64,000 nucleotides of DNA from Nocardioides jiangxiensis (GTDB lineage: Bacteria > Actinomycetota > Actinomycetes > Propionibacteriales > Nocardioidaceae), in assembly GCF_030580915.1 (NCBI RefSeq), contig NZ_JAUQTA010000001.1, forward strand, positions 310,001-374,000, given 5' to 3'. The position numbers and the translations under genes were made by a program. Below, piece by piece: positions 39,316 to 45,673 of this stretch. The notes beneath the pieces were generated by a model. The model saw nothing but the letters and a program-made list of their open reading frames with translations. It searched no databases and was not told the DNA's origin. The first letter of the stretch is position 1. Each line of letters opens with the position of its first letter.

Positions 39316-41016
39316 GTGACGCACTACGACGTCCTCGTCATCGGCTCCGGCTTCGGTGGCTCGGTCAGCGCGCTGCGCCTGACCGAGAAGGGGTACCGGG
39401 TCGGCGTCCTCGAGGCGGGCGCGCGGTTCGCCGACGACGACTTCGCCAGCACCAGCTGGGACGTGAAGCGCTACCTCTTCGCCCCGGTGGCCGGCTGCTA
39501 CGGGATCATGCGGATCGAGATGGTCCGCGACTGCATGATCGCGGCAGGTGCCGGCGTGGGCGGCGGGTCGCTGGTCTACGCGAACACGCTCTACGAGCCG
39601 CTCGACCCGTTCTACGAGGACCCGGCCTGGGCCGGGATCACCGACTGGAAGGCCGAGCTCGCGCCGTACTACGACCAAGCGAAGCGGATGCTCGGCGTGA
39701 CGACGTATCCCGGGTTCACCCCCGCAGACGGGCTGATGAAACAGGTCGCCGAGGAGATGGGGGTCGGCGACACCTTCCACCCCACCCCCGTCGGTGTCCT
39801 GTTCGGCGAGGCTGCCGGGGAGACCGTCGCGGACCCGTTCTTCGGCGGAGCCGGGCCGACGCGGAGGACCTGCACCGACTGCGGGGAGTGCATGACCGGG
39901 TGCCGCCACGGCGCCAAGAACACCCTGGTCAAGAACTACCTGCACCTCGCCGAACGCAACGGTGCCGTCGTGCACCCGCTCACCACCGTGACGCGTGTCC
40001 GCCCGCGCACCGGAGGCGGCTACGAAGTGACCGCGCGCTGGACCAAGGCGAAGCTGTCCCGCAGGTCCGCGACGCGGACGTTCACCGCCGACCAGGTCGT
40101 CTTCTCGGCTGCGTCGCTCGGCACGCAGAAGCTGCTCCACGCGCTCCGGGCCGACGGCGACCTACCCCACGTCTCGGACCGCCTCGGCGTCCTCACCCGG
40201 ACCAACTCCGAGGCGATCCTCGGAGCCCTGGCACCCGACCGCAGCGTCGACTACTCGCAGGGCGTGGCGATCACCTCGTCGTTCCACCCCGATGCGGTGA
40301 CCCACGTCGAGCCGGTCCGCTACGGGCACGGCAGCAACTTCATCTCGCTCATGCAGACCGCCCTGGTCCCCGGTGGTCCGGGCGTCAAGCGACGCTGGGC
40401 GAAGGAGTACCTCAAGCTGCTCCCGCAGGCGCACCGCCTCTACGACGTGAAGCACTGGTCGGAGAAGGCCGTCATCGCGTTCGTCATGCAGGCGACCGAC
40501 AACTCGATCACGGTCTTCCCGAAGCGGGTGCCGTGGGGCTGGATGCTCAGCTCGCGGCAGGGCCACGGCGCGCCCAACCCCACCTGGCTTCCCGAGGCGC
40601 ACGACGTCGTACGCCGGATGGCGCGGCTGCTGAGCCGTGACGGGCGCGAGGGCCTCGCCGGCGGCAACATCGGCGAGCCGTTCGGGCGGCCCTTCACCGC
40701 GCACTTCATCGGCGGCTGCACGATCGGCGACAGCCCGGAGACCGGCGTCATCGACCCCTGGCAGCGCATGTACGGCCACGACGGCCTGCACGTCGTGGAC
40801 GGGTCCGCGATCAGCGCCAACCTCGGCGTGAACCCCTCGCTGACCATCACCGCCCAGGCCGAGCGCGCGATGGCGTTCTGGCCCAACAAGGGCGAGGCGG
40901 ACCCGCGGCCCGCGCTCGGAGCGGCGTATCGGCGGATCGCGCCGGTCCCGCCCCGTCGTCCTGCGGTGCCGCCGTCGGCACCCGCCGCCCTCCGCCTGCC
41001 GATCGTCGGCGTGTGA
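39316..41016 (+). CDS. GMC-family oxidoreductase, ChoD (cholesterol oxidase)-like, copy 2
   Basis: 566 aa from GTG at 39316, chosen because the paralogue at 14323 starts the same way (DVLVIGSGFGGSV near residue 5-17) and upstream starts fall in the hairpin region. FAD motif VIGSGFGGSVSALRL, second motif GAGVGGGSLVYANTLY and C-terminal GSAISANLGVNPSLTITA are intact. CxxCxxCxxxC cluster at Cys186, 189, 192, 196. It oxidises a hydroxyl on a sterol-like or other lipid alcohol. The C-terminus is nearly identical to copy 1 (AERAMAFWPNKGEADPRPAL). Its operon place links it to the beta-oxidation genes. Confidence 0.87.
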   Translation: MTHYDVLVIGSGFGGSVSALRLTEKGYRVGVLEAGARFADDDFASTSWDVKRYLFAPVAGCYGIMRIEMVRDCMIAAGAGVGGGSLVYANTLYEPLDPFYEDPAWAGITDWKAELAPYYDQAKRMLGVTTYPGFTPADGLMKQVAEEMGVGDTFHPTPVGVLFGEAAGETVADPFFGGAGPTRRTCTDCGECMTGCRHGAKNTLVKNYLHLAERNGAVVHPLTTVTRVRPRTGGGYEVTARWTKAKLSRRSATRTFTADQVVFSAASLGTQKLLHALRADGDLPHVSDRLGVLTRTNSEAILGALAPDRSVDYSQGVAITSSFHPDAVTHVEPVRYGHGSNFISLMQTALVPGGPGVKRRWAKEYLKLLPQAHRLYDVKHWSEKAVIAFVMQATDNSITVFPKRVPWGWMLSSRQGHGAPNPTWLPEAHDVVRRMARLLSRDGREGLAGGNIGEPFGRPFTAHFIGGCTIGDSPETGVIDPWQRMYGHDGLHVVDGSAISANLGVNPSLTITAQAERAMAFWPNKGEADPRPALGAAYRRIAPVPPRRPAVPPSAPAALRLPIVGV

Positions 41017-41035
41017 ACGCCCGGAAGGAGCCCGC

Positions 41036-41839
41036 GTGCTGACCCACGAGATCCACGGGAGCGGTGATCCGCTCGTGCTCGTCCACGGGCTCACCCACCG
41101 CCGGCAGGCGTGGTACCCGGTCCTCGAGCACCTCACGGACCACCGGACCGTGGTGCTGCTGGACCTGCCCGGACACGGCAACTCCCCCGACCTGGTCGTG
41201 CGCGACGGGGACGTGCAGGGCGCGATCCGCGACGAGCTGCAGGAGACGCTGGACGCACTGGGGCTCGACCGGCCGCACATCGCGGGCAACTCGCTCGGCG
41301 GGCGGATCGCGCTGGAGGCAGCCGCCGACGGCATCGTCCGCAGCGCCACGACGCTCTCCCCTGCCGCGTTCTGGTGGGGCGCGCCGGACTTCGTGTACAT
41401 CCGCTCGGTCTTCACCTGGCTGACGACGAGCGCGCGCCTGATGACGCCGGTGATCCCCACACTGGCCCGGTCTCCGCGCGCACGGCGAATCATGGGCACG
41501 ATGGTCTCGGAGCGCAGCGACCTGATCCCGCCTGCGGAGTTCGTCGCGGACCTCGACGGGATGCGGCGCGCCATCCCCGCGATGAAGAAGATCTTCCCCG
41601 CGGCGGAGCCGTTCAGCGGCCGCATCCCGCTCGACGTCCCGGTCACGATCGCCTGGGGCGAGCGCGACAAGATCCTGCTCACCTACCAGGCCGCGATCGC
41701 GCGACGCCGCCTGCCGCACGCACGCCACCTCTGGCTCGAGGGGTGCGGTCACGTGCCGATGGCCGACGACCCGGCCCAGGTCGCCCGGGTGCTGCTCGAG
41801 GGCAGCGCGCCGGTCCGCTCGGGCGCGGCGACGGCCTGA
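41036..41839 (+). CDS. Alpha/beta hydrolase
   Basis: 267 aa, GTG with an excellent ribosome site (GGAAGGAG). Oxyanion motif VLVHGLTHRRQAW (about 16-28), nucleophile elbow GNSLGG (about 84-89), and a late catalytic His in GCGHVPMADDPAQ; the acid is probably in GERDKILL. Family includes esterases, thioesterases, C-C hydrolases and haloperoxidases. As last gene of the seven-gene operon it might cleave an ester made by the Baeyer-Villiger enzyme, or a ring-cleavage product; this is inference. Confidence 0.85.
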   Translation: MLTHEIHGSGDPLVLVHGLTHRRQAWYPVLEHLTDHRTVVLLDLPGHGNSPDLVVRDGDVQGAIRDELQETLDALGLDRPHIAGNSLGGRIALEAAADGIVRSATTLSPAAFWWGAPDFVYIRSVFTWLTTSARLMTPVIPTLARSPRARRIMGTMVSERSDLIPPAEFVADLDGMRRAIPAMKKIFPAAEPFSGRIPLDVPVTIAWGERDKILLTYQAAIARRRLPHARHLWLEGCGHVPMADDPAQVARVLLEGSAPVRSGAATA

Positions 41840-41872
41840 CCACCCACCGGGCACACCATGTACCCCTGCTGG

Positions 41873-41888
41873 GTTAGCGATCGTTAAC
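41873..41888. promoter_or_regulatory. Palindrome overlapping the promoter of the FadE gene at 41897
   Basis: GTTAGCGATCGTTAAC: symmetric except for one base pair. It overlaps a TAACAT -10 (41885-41890) that ends 6 nt before the ATG, so a bound repressor would block a leaderless promoter. The likely regulator is not adjacent; the motif differs from the GGACA-type sites. Confidence 0.65.
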
Positions 41889-41896
41889 ATGGCGCC

Positions 41897-43042
41897 ATGG
41901 ACCGCAACATCTTCGAGCCCGAGCACGACGACTTCCGCAAGAGCGTCCGCGCCTACGTCGAGCGTCAGGTCGTCCCGGCGTACCCCGACTGGGAGAAGGC
42001 CGGCATCGTGCCCAAGTCGCTCTTCACCGACCTCGCCGAGCTCGGCCTCACCGCTGCGGTCCCCGAGGAGTTCGGCGGCGCCGGCATCCACGACTTCCGC
42101 TACAACGCGATCTTCATCGAGGAGGGCGCGTACGCCGGCGTCGGCCCGGCCCTCCTCGGCCCGACGCTCCACTCCGACATCTGCCTGCCCTACCTGCTCG
42201 AGCTGACCACCGACGAGCAGAAGGCGCGCTGGCTGCCGAAGGTCGCCACCGGCGAGTCGATCGTCGCCATCGCGATGACCGAGCCCGGCACCGGCTCCGA
42301 CCTCTCCGGTATCCGCACCAAGGCGGTCCGCGACGGCGACGACTACGTCATCAACGGCGCGAAGACGTTCATCACCAACGGCCAGAACGCCGACCTCGTC
42401 ATCCTCGCGTGCCGCACCGGCGAGCACCCGCACAAGGGCATCTCGCTGATCGTGGTCGAGGAGGGCACCCCGGGCTTCTCCCGCGGCCGCAACCTGGAGA
42501 AGGTCGGCATGCACGCGCAGGACACCTCGGAGCTGATCTTCGAGGACTGCCGCGTCCCGGCCGCGAACCTGCTCGGCAACGAGGGTGAGGGCTTCTTCGG
42601 CCTCACCAACAACCTGCCCCAGGAGCGCCTCAACATCGCCATCGGCGCCATCGCCGGCGCCCGGGCCGCGCTGGAGTGGACCAAGCAGTACGTCCGCGAC
42701 CGCAAGGCCTTCGGCAAGCCGATCGGCTCGCTGCAGACGATCAGCCACCGCCTCGCCCTGCTCGAGACCGAGGTCGAGATCACCCAGACCTACATCGACC
42801 GCTGCATCGTCGAGCACAACGCCGGCGGCCTCTCCGTCGCGGACGCCGCCAAGGCGAAGCTGTGGTCCACCGAGGTCCAGGGCCGCGTCGTCGACGCCTG
42901 CGTCCAGCTGCACGGCGGCTACGGGTACATGCTCGAGTACCCCATCGCCCGGGCCTACATCGACAACCGGGTGCAGCGCATCTACGGAGGCACCTCCGAG
43001 ATCATGACCGAGATCATCGGCCGCAGCCTGAACCTGGCCTGA
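41897..43042 (+). CDS. Acyl-CoA dehydrogenase (FadE, long-chain type)
   Basis: 381 aa. The N-terminus MDRNIFEPEHDDFRKSVRAY, flavin motifs AMTEPGTGSDLSG and KTFITNGQNADLV, and the C-terminal QLHGGYGYMLEYPIARAY with IYGGTSEIMTEIIGRSL (catalytic Glu in TSEI) are standard for 380-aa tetrameric acyl-CoA dehydrogenases. It introduces the alpha-beta double bond, passing electrons to ETF. It has its own leaderless-type promoter (TAACAT, 6 nt, ATG) with a palindrome on top, so it is regulated apart from the operon before it. Confidence 0.94.
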   Translation: MDRNIFEPEHDDFRKSVRAYVERQVVPAYPDWEKAGIVPKSLFTDLAELGLTAAVPEEFGGAGIHDFRYNAIFIEEGAYAGVGPALLGPTLHSDICLPYLLELTTDEQKARWLPKVATGESIVAIAMTEPGTGSDLSGIRTKAVRDGDDYVINGAKTFITNGQNADLVILACRTGEHPHKGISLIVVEEGTPGFSRGRNLEKVGMHAQDTSELIFEDCRVPAANLLGNEGEGFFGLTNNLPQERLNIAIGAIAGARAALEWTKQYVRDRKAFGKPIGSLQTISHRLALLETEVEITQTYIDRCIVEHNAGGLSVADAAKAKLWSTEVQGRVVDACVQLHGGYGYMLEYPIARAYIDNRVQRIYGGTSEIMTEIIGRSLNLA

Positions 43043-43060
43043 CCTCGCTGCACGGCCCCG

Positions 43061-43110
43061 CGCGCCGGTCATCCTCACGGGTGGCCGGCGCGTTCTGCCT
43101 CACCCGTGAG
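43061..43110 (+). terminator. Overlapping hairpins after FadE
   Basis: Stem A: CGCGCCGG (43061-43068) with CCGGCGCG (43085-43092). Stem B: CTCACGGGTG (43074-43083) with CACCCGTGAG (43101-43110), a perfect 10-bp stem. The right arm of A lies in the loop of B, so only one can form at a time in full. They probably end fadE transcription; an attenuator role before mqo cannot be excluded. Confidence 0.6.
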
Positions 43111-43176
43111 ACGACCCGACCGGGGTGGCCATGTGACTTTCCTCAAAAGGGCGTCCCGAAATGTGCCGTCAACTTC

Positions 43177-43190
43177 GTGAATCCATTCAC
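43177..43190. promoter_or_regulatory. Palindrome in the mqo upstream region
   Basis: GTGAATCCATTCAC: perfect 6-bp arms around CC, 12 nt before the mqo ATG, in a stretch clearly richer in A and T than the surroundings. Could be an operator covering the start of transcription. Confidence 0.5.
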
Positions 43191-43201
43191 ATGACGCCAG
43201 A

Positions 43202-44707
43202 ATGAACCCCGTGACCGAGACCAACCAGTCGCAGCAGACCACGACCGACGTCCTCCTCATCGGCGGCGGCATCATGAGCGCCACCCTCGCCACGATGATC
43301 GCCGAGCTGGAGCCGTCCTGGAGCATCCGCGTCCTCGAGCGCCTCGACCGCCCGGCGCGCGAGTCGACCGGCCCGTGGAACAACGCCGGCACGGGCCACG
43401 CCGCCCTGTGCGAGCTCAACTACACCCCGCAGGCCGAGGACGGCAGCGTCGACATCTCGAAGGCCATCGTGGTCAACGAGCAGTTCGCGCTCTCGCGCCA
43501 GCTGTGGGCGTTCCTCGTCGAGAACGGTCGCCTGCCGTCGCCGGACGCGTTCATCCACGCGACTCCGCACATGAGCTTCGTCTGGGGCGAGGAGAACGTC
43601 GCCTACCTGCGTGAGCGCCACCGCCTGCTCTCCGAGCACCCGCTCTTCGAGGGCATGCTCTACACCGAGGACCCCGAGCAGATCCGCGCGTGGGCCCCGC
43701 TGCTCCTCGAGGGCCGCACCGACGACGAGCCGATCGCCGCGACGTACGCCGTCCAGGGCACCGACGTGGACTTCGGCGCCCTCACCGAGCTGCTGCTCGA
43801 CAGCGTCGCCGAGCGCGGCCTCACCGTCGACTTCAACGCCGACGTGAAGTCCGTGAAGCGCGACAAGGACGGCCTGTGGGTCGTCAAGGGCAAGCAGGAC
43901 GGCACGAAGTTCGAGCACCGCGCGAAGTTCGTCTTCGTCGGCGCGGGCGGCCGGGCCCTCACGCTGCTGCAGAAGTCCCGCATCCCGGAGATCAAGGGCT
44001 TCGGCGGCTTCCCCGTCAGCGGCGAGTTCCTCCGTACGGACAACCCCGAGATCGTCGCGCGCCACCATGCCAAGGTCTACGGCAAGGCTGCCGTCGGCGC
44101 CCCGCCGATGTCGGTGCCGCACCTCGACACCCGCGTGGTGAACGGCAAGACCAGCCTGATGTTCGGCCCGTACGCCGGCTTCTCGCCGCGCTACCTCAAG
44201 CACGGCTCGCTGCTCGACATGTTCAAGTCGCTGCGCTGGCACAACCTGATCCCGATGATCCGCTCGGGCCTGGCCAACATCCCGCTGACGATCTACCTGA
44301 TCACGCAGCTGATCTCGCGCCCGAAGACGAAGTTCAAGGACCTCCTCGACTTCTTCCCCGACGCCGAGATGAAGGACTGGCAGAAGATCATCGCCGGCCA
44401 GCGCGTCCAGGTGATCCGCCCCAATGGCGTGCTGCAGTTCGGCACCGAGGTCATCACGCACGCCGACGGCTCGATCGCCGGCCTGCTCGGCGCCTCCCCC
44501 GGCGCCTCGACCGCGGCCCCGATCATGTTCGAGGTGCTCGAGCGCTGCTTCCCGGCCCAGTGGGACGGCTGGCAGCCGAAGCTGACCGAGATGGTCCCGA
44601 GCCACGGGCACAAGCTCTCCACCGAGCCGGGCCTCGCCCGCGAGGTGCAGAAGCGGACGGCCGAGGTCCTGGGCCTCGACGTCCCGGACGTCTCCGACGT
44701 CGCCTGA
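43202..44707 (+). CDS. mqo: Malate:quinone oxidoreductase
   Basis: 501 aa. FAD motif DVLLIGGGIMSATLA (about 16-30) and the Mqo-specific phrases RPARESTGPWNNAGTGHAAL, CELNYTPQ and LGASPGASTAAPIM leave little doubt. Membrane-associated flavoprotein oxidising malate to oxaloacetate and reducing quinone, an alternative to NAD malate dehydrogenase in the TCA cycle, widespread in actinobacteria. A palindrome sits just before the start, and a 17-bp stem terminator follows. No close partner genes. Confidence 0.96.
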   Translation: MNPVTETNQSQQTTTDVLLIGGGIMSATLATMIAELEPSWSIRVLERLDRPARESTGPWNNAGTGHAALCELNYTPQAEDGSVDISKAIVVNEQFALSRQLWAFLVENGRLPSPDAFIHATPHMSFVWGEENVAYLRERHRLLSEHPLFEGMLYTEDPEQIRAWAPLLLEGRTDDEPIAATYAVQGTDVDFGALTELLLDSVAERGLTVDFNADVKSVKRDKDGLWVVKGKQDGTKFEHRAKFVFVGAGGRALTLLQKSRIPEIKGFGGFPVSGEFLRTDNPEIVARHHAKVYGKAAVGAPPMSVPHLDTRVVNGKTSLMFGPYAGFSPRYLKHGSLLDMFKSLRWHNLIPMIRSGLANIPLTIYLITQLISRPKTKFKDLLDFFPDAEMKDWQKIIAGQRVQVIRPNGVLQFGTEVITHADGSIAGLLGASPGASTAAPIMFEVLERCFPAQWDGWQPKLTEMVPSHGHKLSTEPGLAREVQKRTAEVLGLDVPDVSDVA

Positions 44708-44716
44708 CCCACCTGC

Positions 44717-44754
44717 CCGGAGGCCCGCCACGATCCGTCGTGGCGGGCCTCCGG
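44717..44754 (+). terminator. mqo terminator (17-bp stem)
   Basis: Left arm 44717-44733 (beginning CCGGAGGCCCGCC) and right arm 44738-44754 are perfect reverse complements over 17 bp with a 4-nt loop (TCCG). It begins 10 nt past the mqo stop. One of the strongest hairpins in the window. Confidence 0.9.
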
Positions 44755-44781
44755 CATTTCGCCATGACGTAGGTTGGCTCC

Positions 44782-45087
44782 GTGAACGACGACTTCACCG
44801 AGGACGTGCTGCGGCTGGTCGAGGAGATCCCTCCGGGCCGTGTCCTCACCTACGGCACGATCGCGCGCCTCCTCGGCCACGGCGGTCCGCGCGGCGTGGG
44901 TGGCGTCATGAAGCGGGACGGCGACGGGGTCGCCTGGTGGCGCGTCGTACGTGCCGACGGCACGCTGCCGGCACACCTGGTGATCGATGCACAGGAGCAC
45001 TGGCACCTCGAGGGCACTCCCCTGCGCCGCGGCGTCGTCGACGTGGCTGCGGCTCTGTGGAGCCCGGACCAGGACGACCCCCGCTAA
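44782..45087 (+). CDS. Alkyltransferase-like protein (MGMT family, catalytic Cys replaced by Trp)
   Basis: 101 aa, GTG start. The C-terminal MGMT-type fold is clear: RLVEEIPPGRVLTYGTIARLLG and GGPRGVGGVM. The alkyl-acceptor motif PCHRV is here A-W-W-R-V (about residue 53-57), so Cys is replaced by Trp as in ATL proteins, which bind O6-alkylguanine and hand the lesion to nucleotide excision repair. A TAGGTT -10 ends 6 nt before the GTG (leaderless). Its TAA stop lies inside the -10 of the following MarR gene. Confidence 0.87.
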   Translation: MNDDFTEDVLRLVEEIPPGRVLTYGTIARLLGHGGPRGVGGVMKRDGDGVAWWRVVRADGTLPAHLVIDAQEHWHLEGTPLRRGVVDVAAALWSPDQDDPR

Positions 45088-45096
45088 CCTGTCGCC

Positions 45097-45597
45097 ATGG
45101 CAGCGCCGAAGGACCCGATCCACGAGGCCCACGCCCAGTGGCTCCGTCACGGGTGGGAGGACGCCGCCGACGGCATGGCCATGGTGACGTCGCTGACCCG
45201 CGTGCAGCAGCTCTTCCTGGAGCGCATCGACGCCACGCTGAAGCCGTTCGGGCTGACCTTCGCCCGCTTCGAGGTGATCCGGCTGATCTCCTTCACCCGG
45301 TCCGGGTCGATGACGATGTCGCGCCTCGGCTCGTTGCTGCAGGTCCACGCGACGACCGTGACCAGCGCCGTCGAGCGTCTGGTCCAGCAGGGCTACGTCG
45401 AGCGGCACCGGTCCAAGGAGGACCGCCGCGTCATCCACGCCTCACTGACGCCAGAGGGGTCGCGCGTCGTCGACGAGGCGACGGCGGCGCTCAACGCCGC
45501 TGTCTTCGCCCGGCCGGGCCTCGCGCCTGCCGACACCGCGCAGCTGCTCGGCGTGCTCACCGAGCTCCGCGGCGCGCTGGGCGACCTGCCCGTCTGA
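45097..45597 (+). CDS. MarR-family transcriptional regulator
   Basis: 166 aa. Winged helix at about 55-120 (RFEVIRLISFTRSGSMTMSR, QVHATTVTSAVERLVQQGYV, then the wing RHRSKEDRRVIHASLT), flanked by dimerisation helices. Leaderless-looking promoter: TAACCT (45085-45090), 6 nt, ATG. It is directly upstream of icmF, and a 32-nt palindrome fills the gap 21 nt after its stop, so it is the first candidate to regulate icmF. Ligand unknown. Confidence 0.92.
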   Translation: MAAPKDPIHEAHAQWLRHGWEDAADGMAMVTSLTRVQQLFLERIDATLKPFGLTFARFEVIRLISFTRSGSMTMSRLGSLLQVHATTVTSAVERLVQQGYVERHRSKEDRRVIHASLTPEGSRVVDEATAALNAAVFARPGLAPADTAQLLGVLTELRGALGDLPV

Positions 45598-45617
45598 TCG
45601 TCTCGACGGGATTCCTC

Positions 45618-45649
45618 GGATGTCCTAGTATCCTGATACTAGGACATCC
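45618..45649. promoter_or_regulatory. 32-nt palindrome in front of icmF
   Basis: Arms GGATGTCCTAGTATC and GATACTAGGACATCC, perfect over 15 bp, centre CT. TATCCT (45629-45634) inside it could serve as the -10 of icmF, 40 nt before the start codon. The size suits two dimers of a regulator, most simply the MarR encoded just upstream. An RNA hairpin role is also possible but there is no T tract. Confidence 0.85.
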
Positions 45650-45673
45650 AACCACCTTCGTTCGGGAGCTCCT

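Noticed and set aside
45598..45673. Cobalamin riboswitch in front of the B12-dependent icmF
   Set aside because: The gap is only 76 nt and mostly filled by the palindrome; no B12-box-like sequence is visible.
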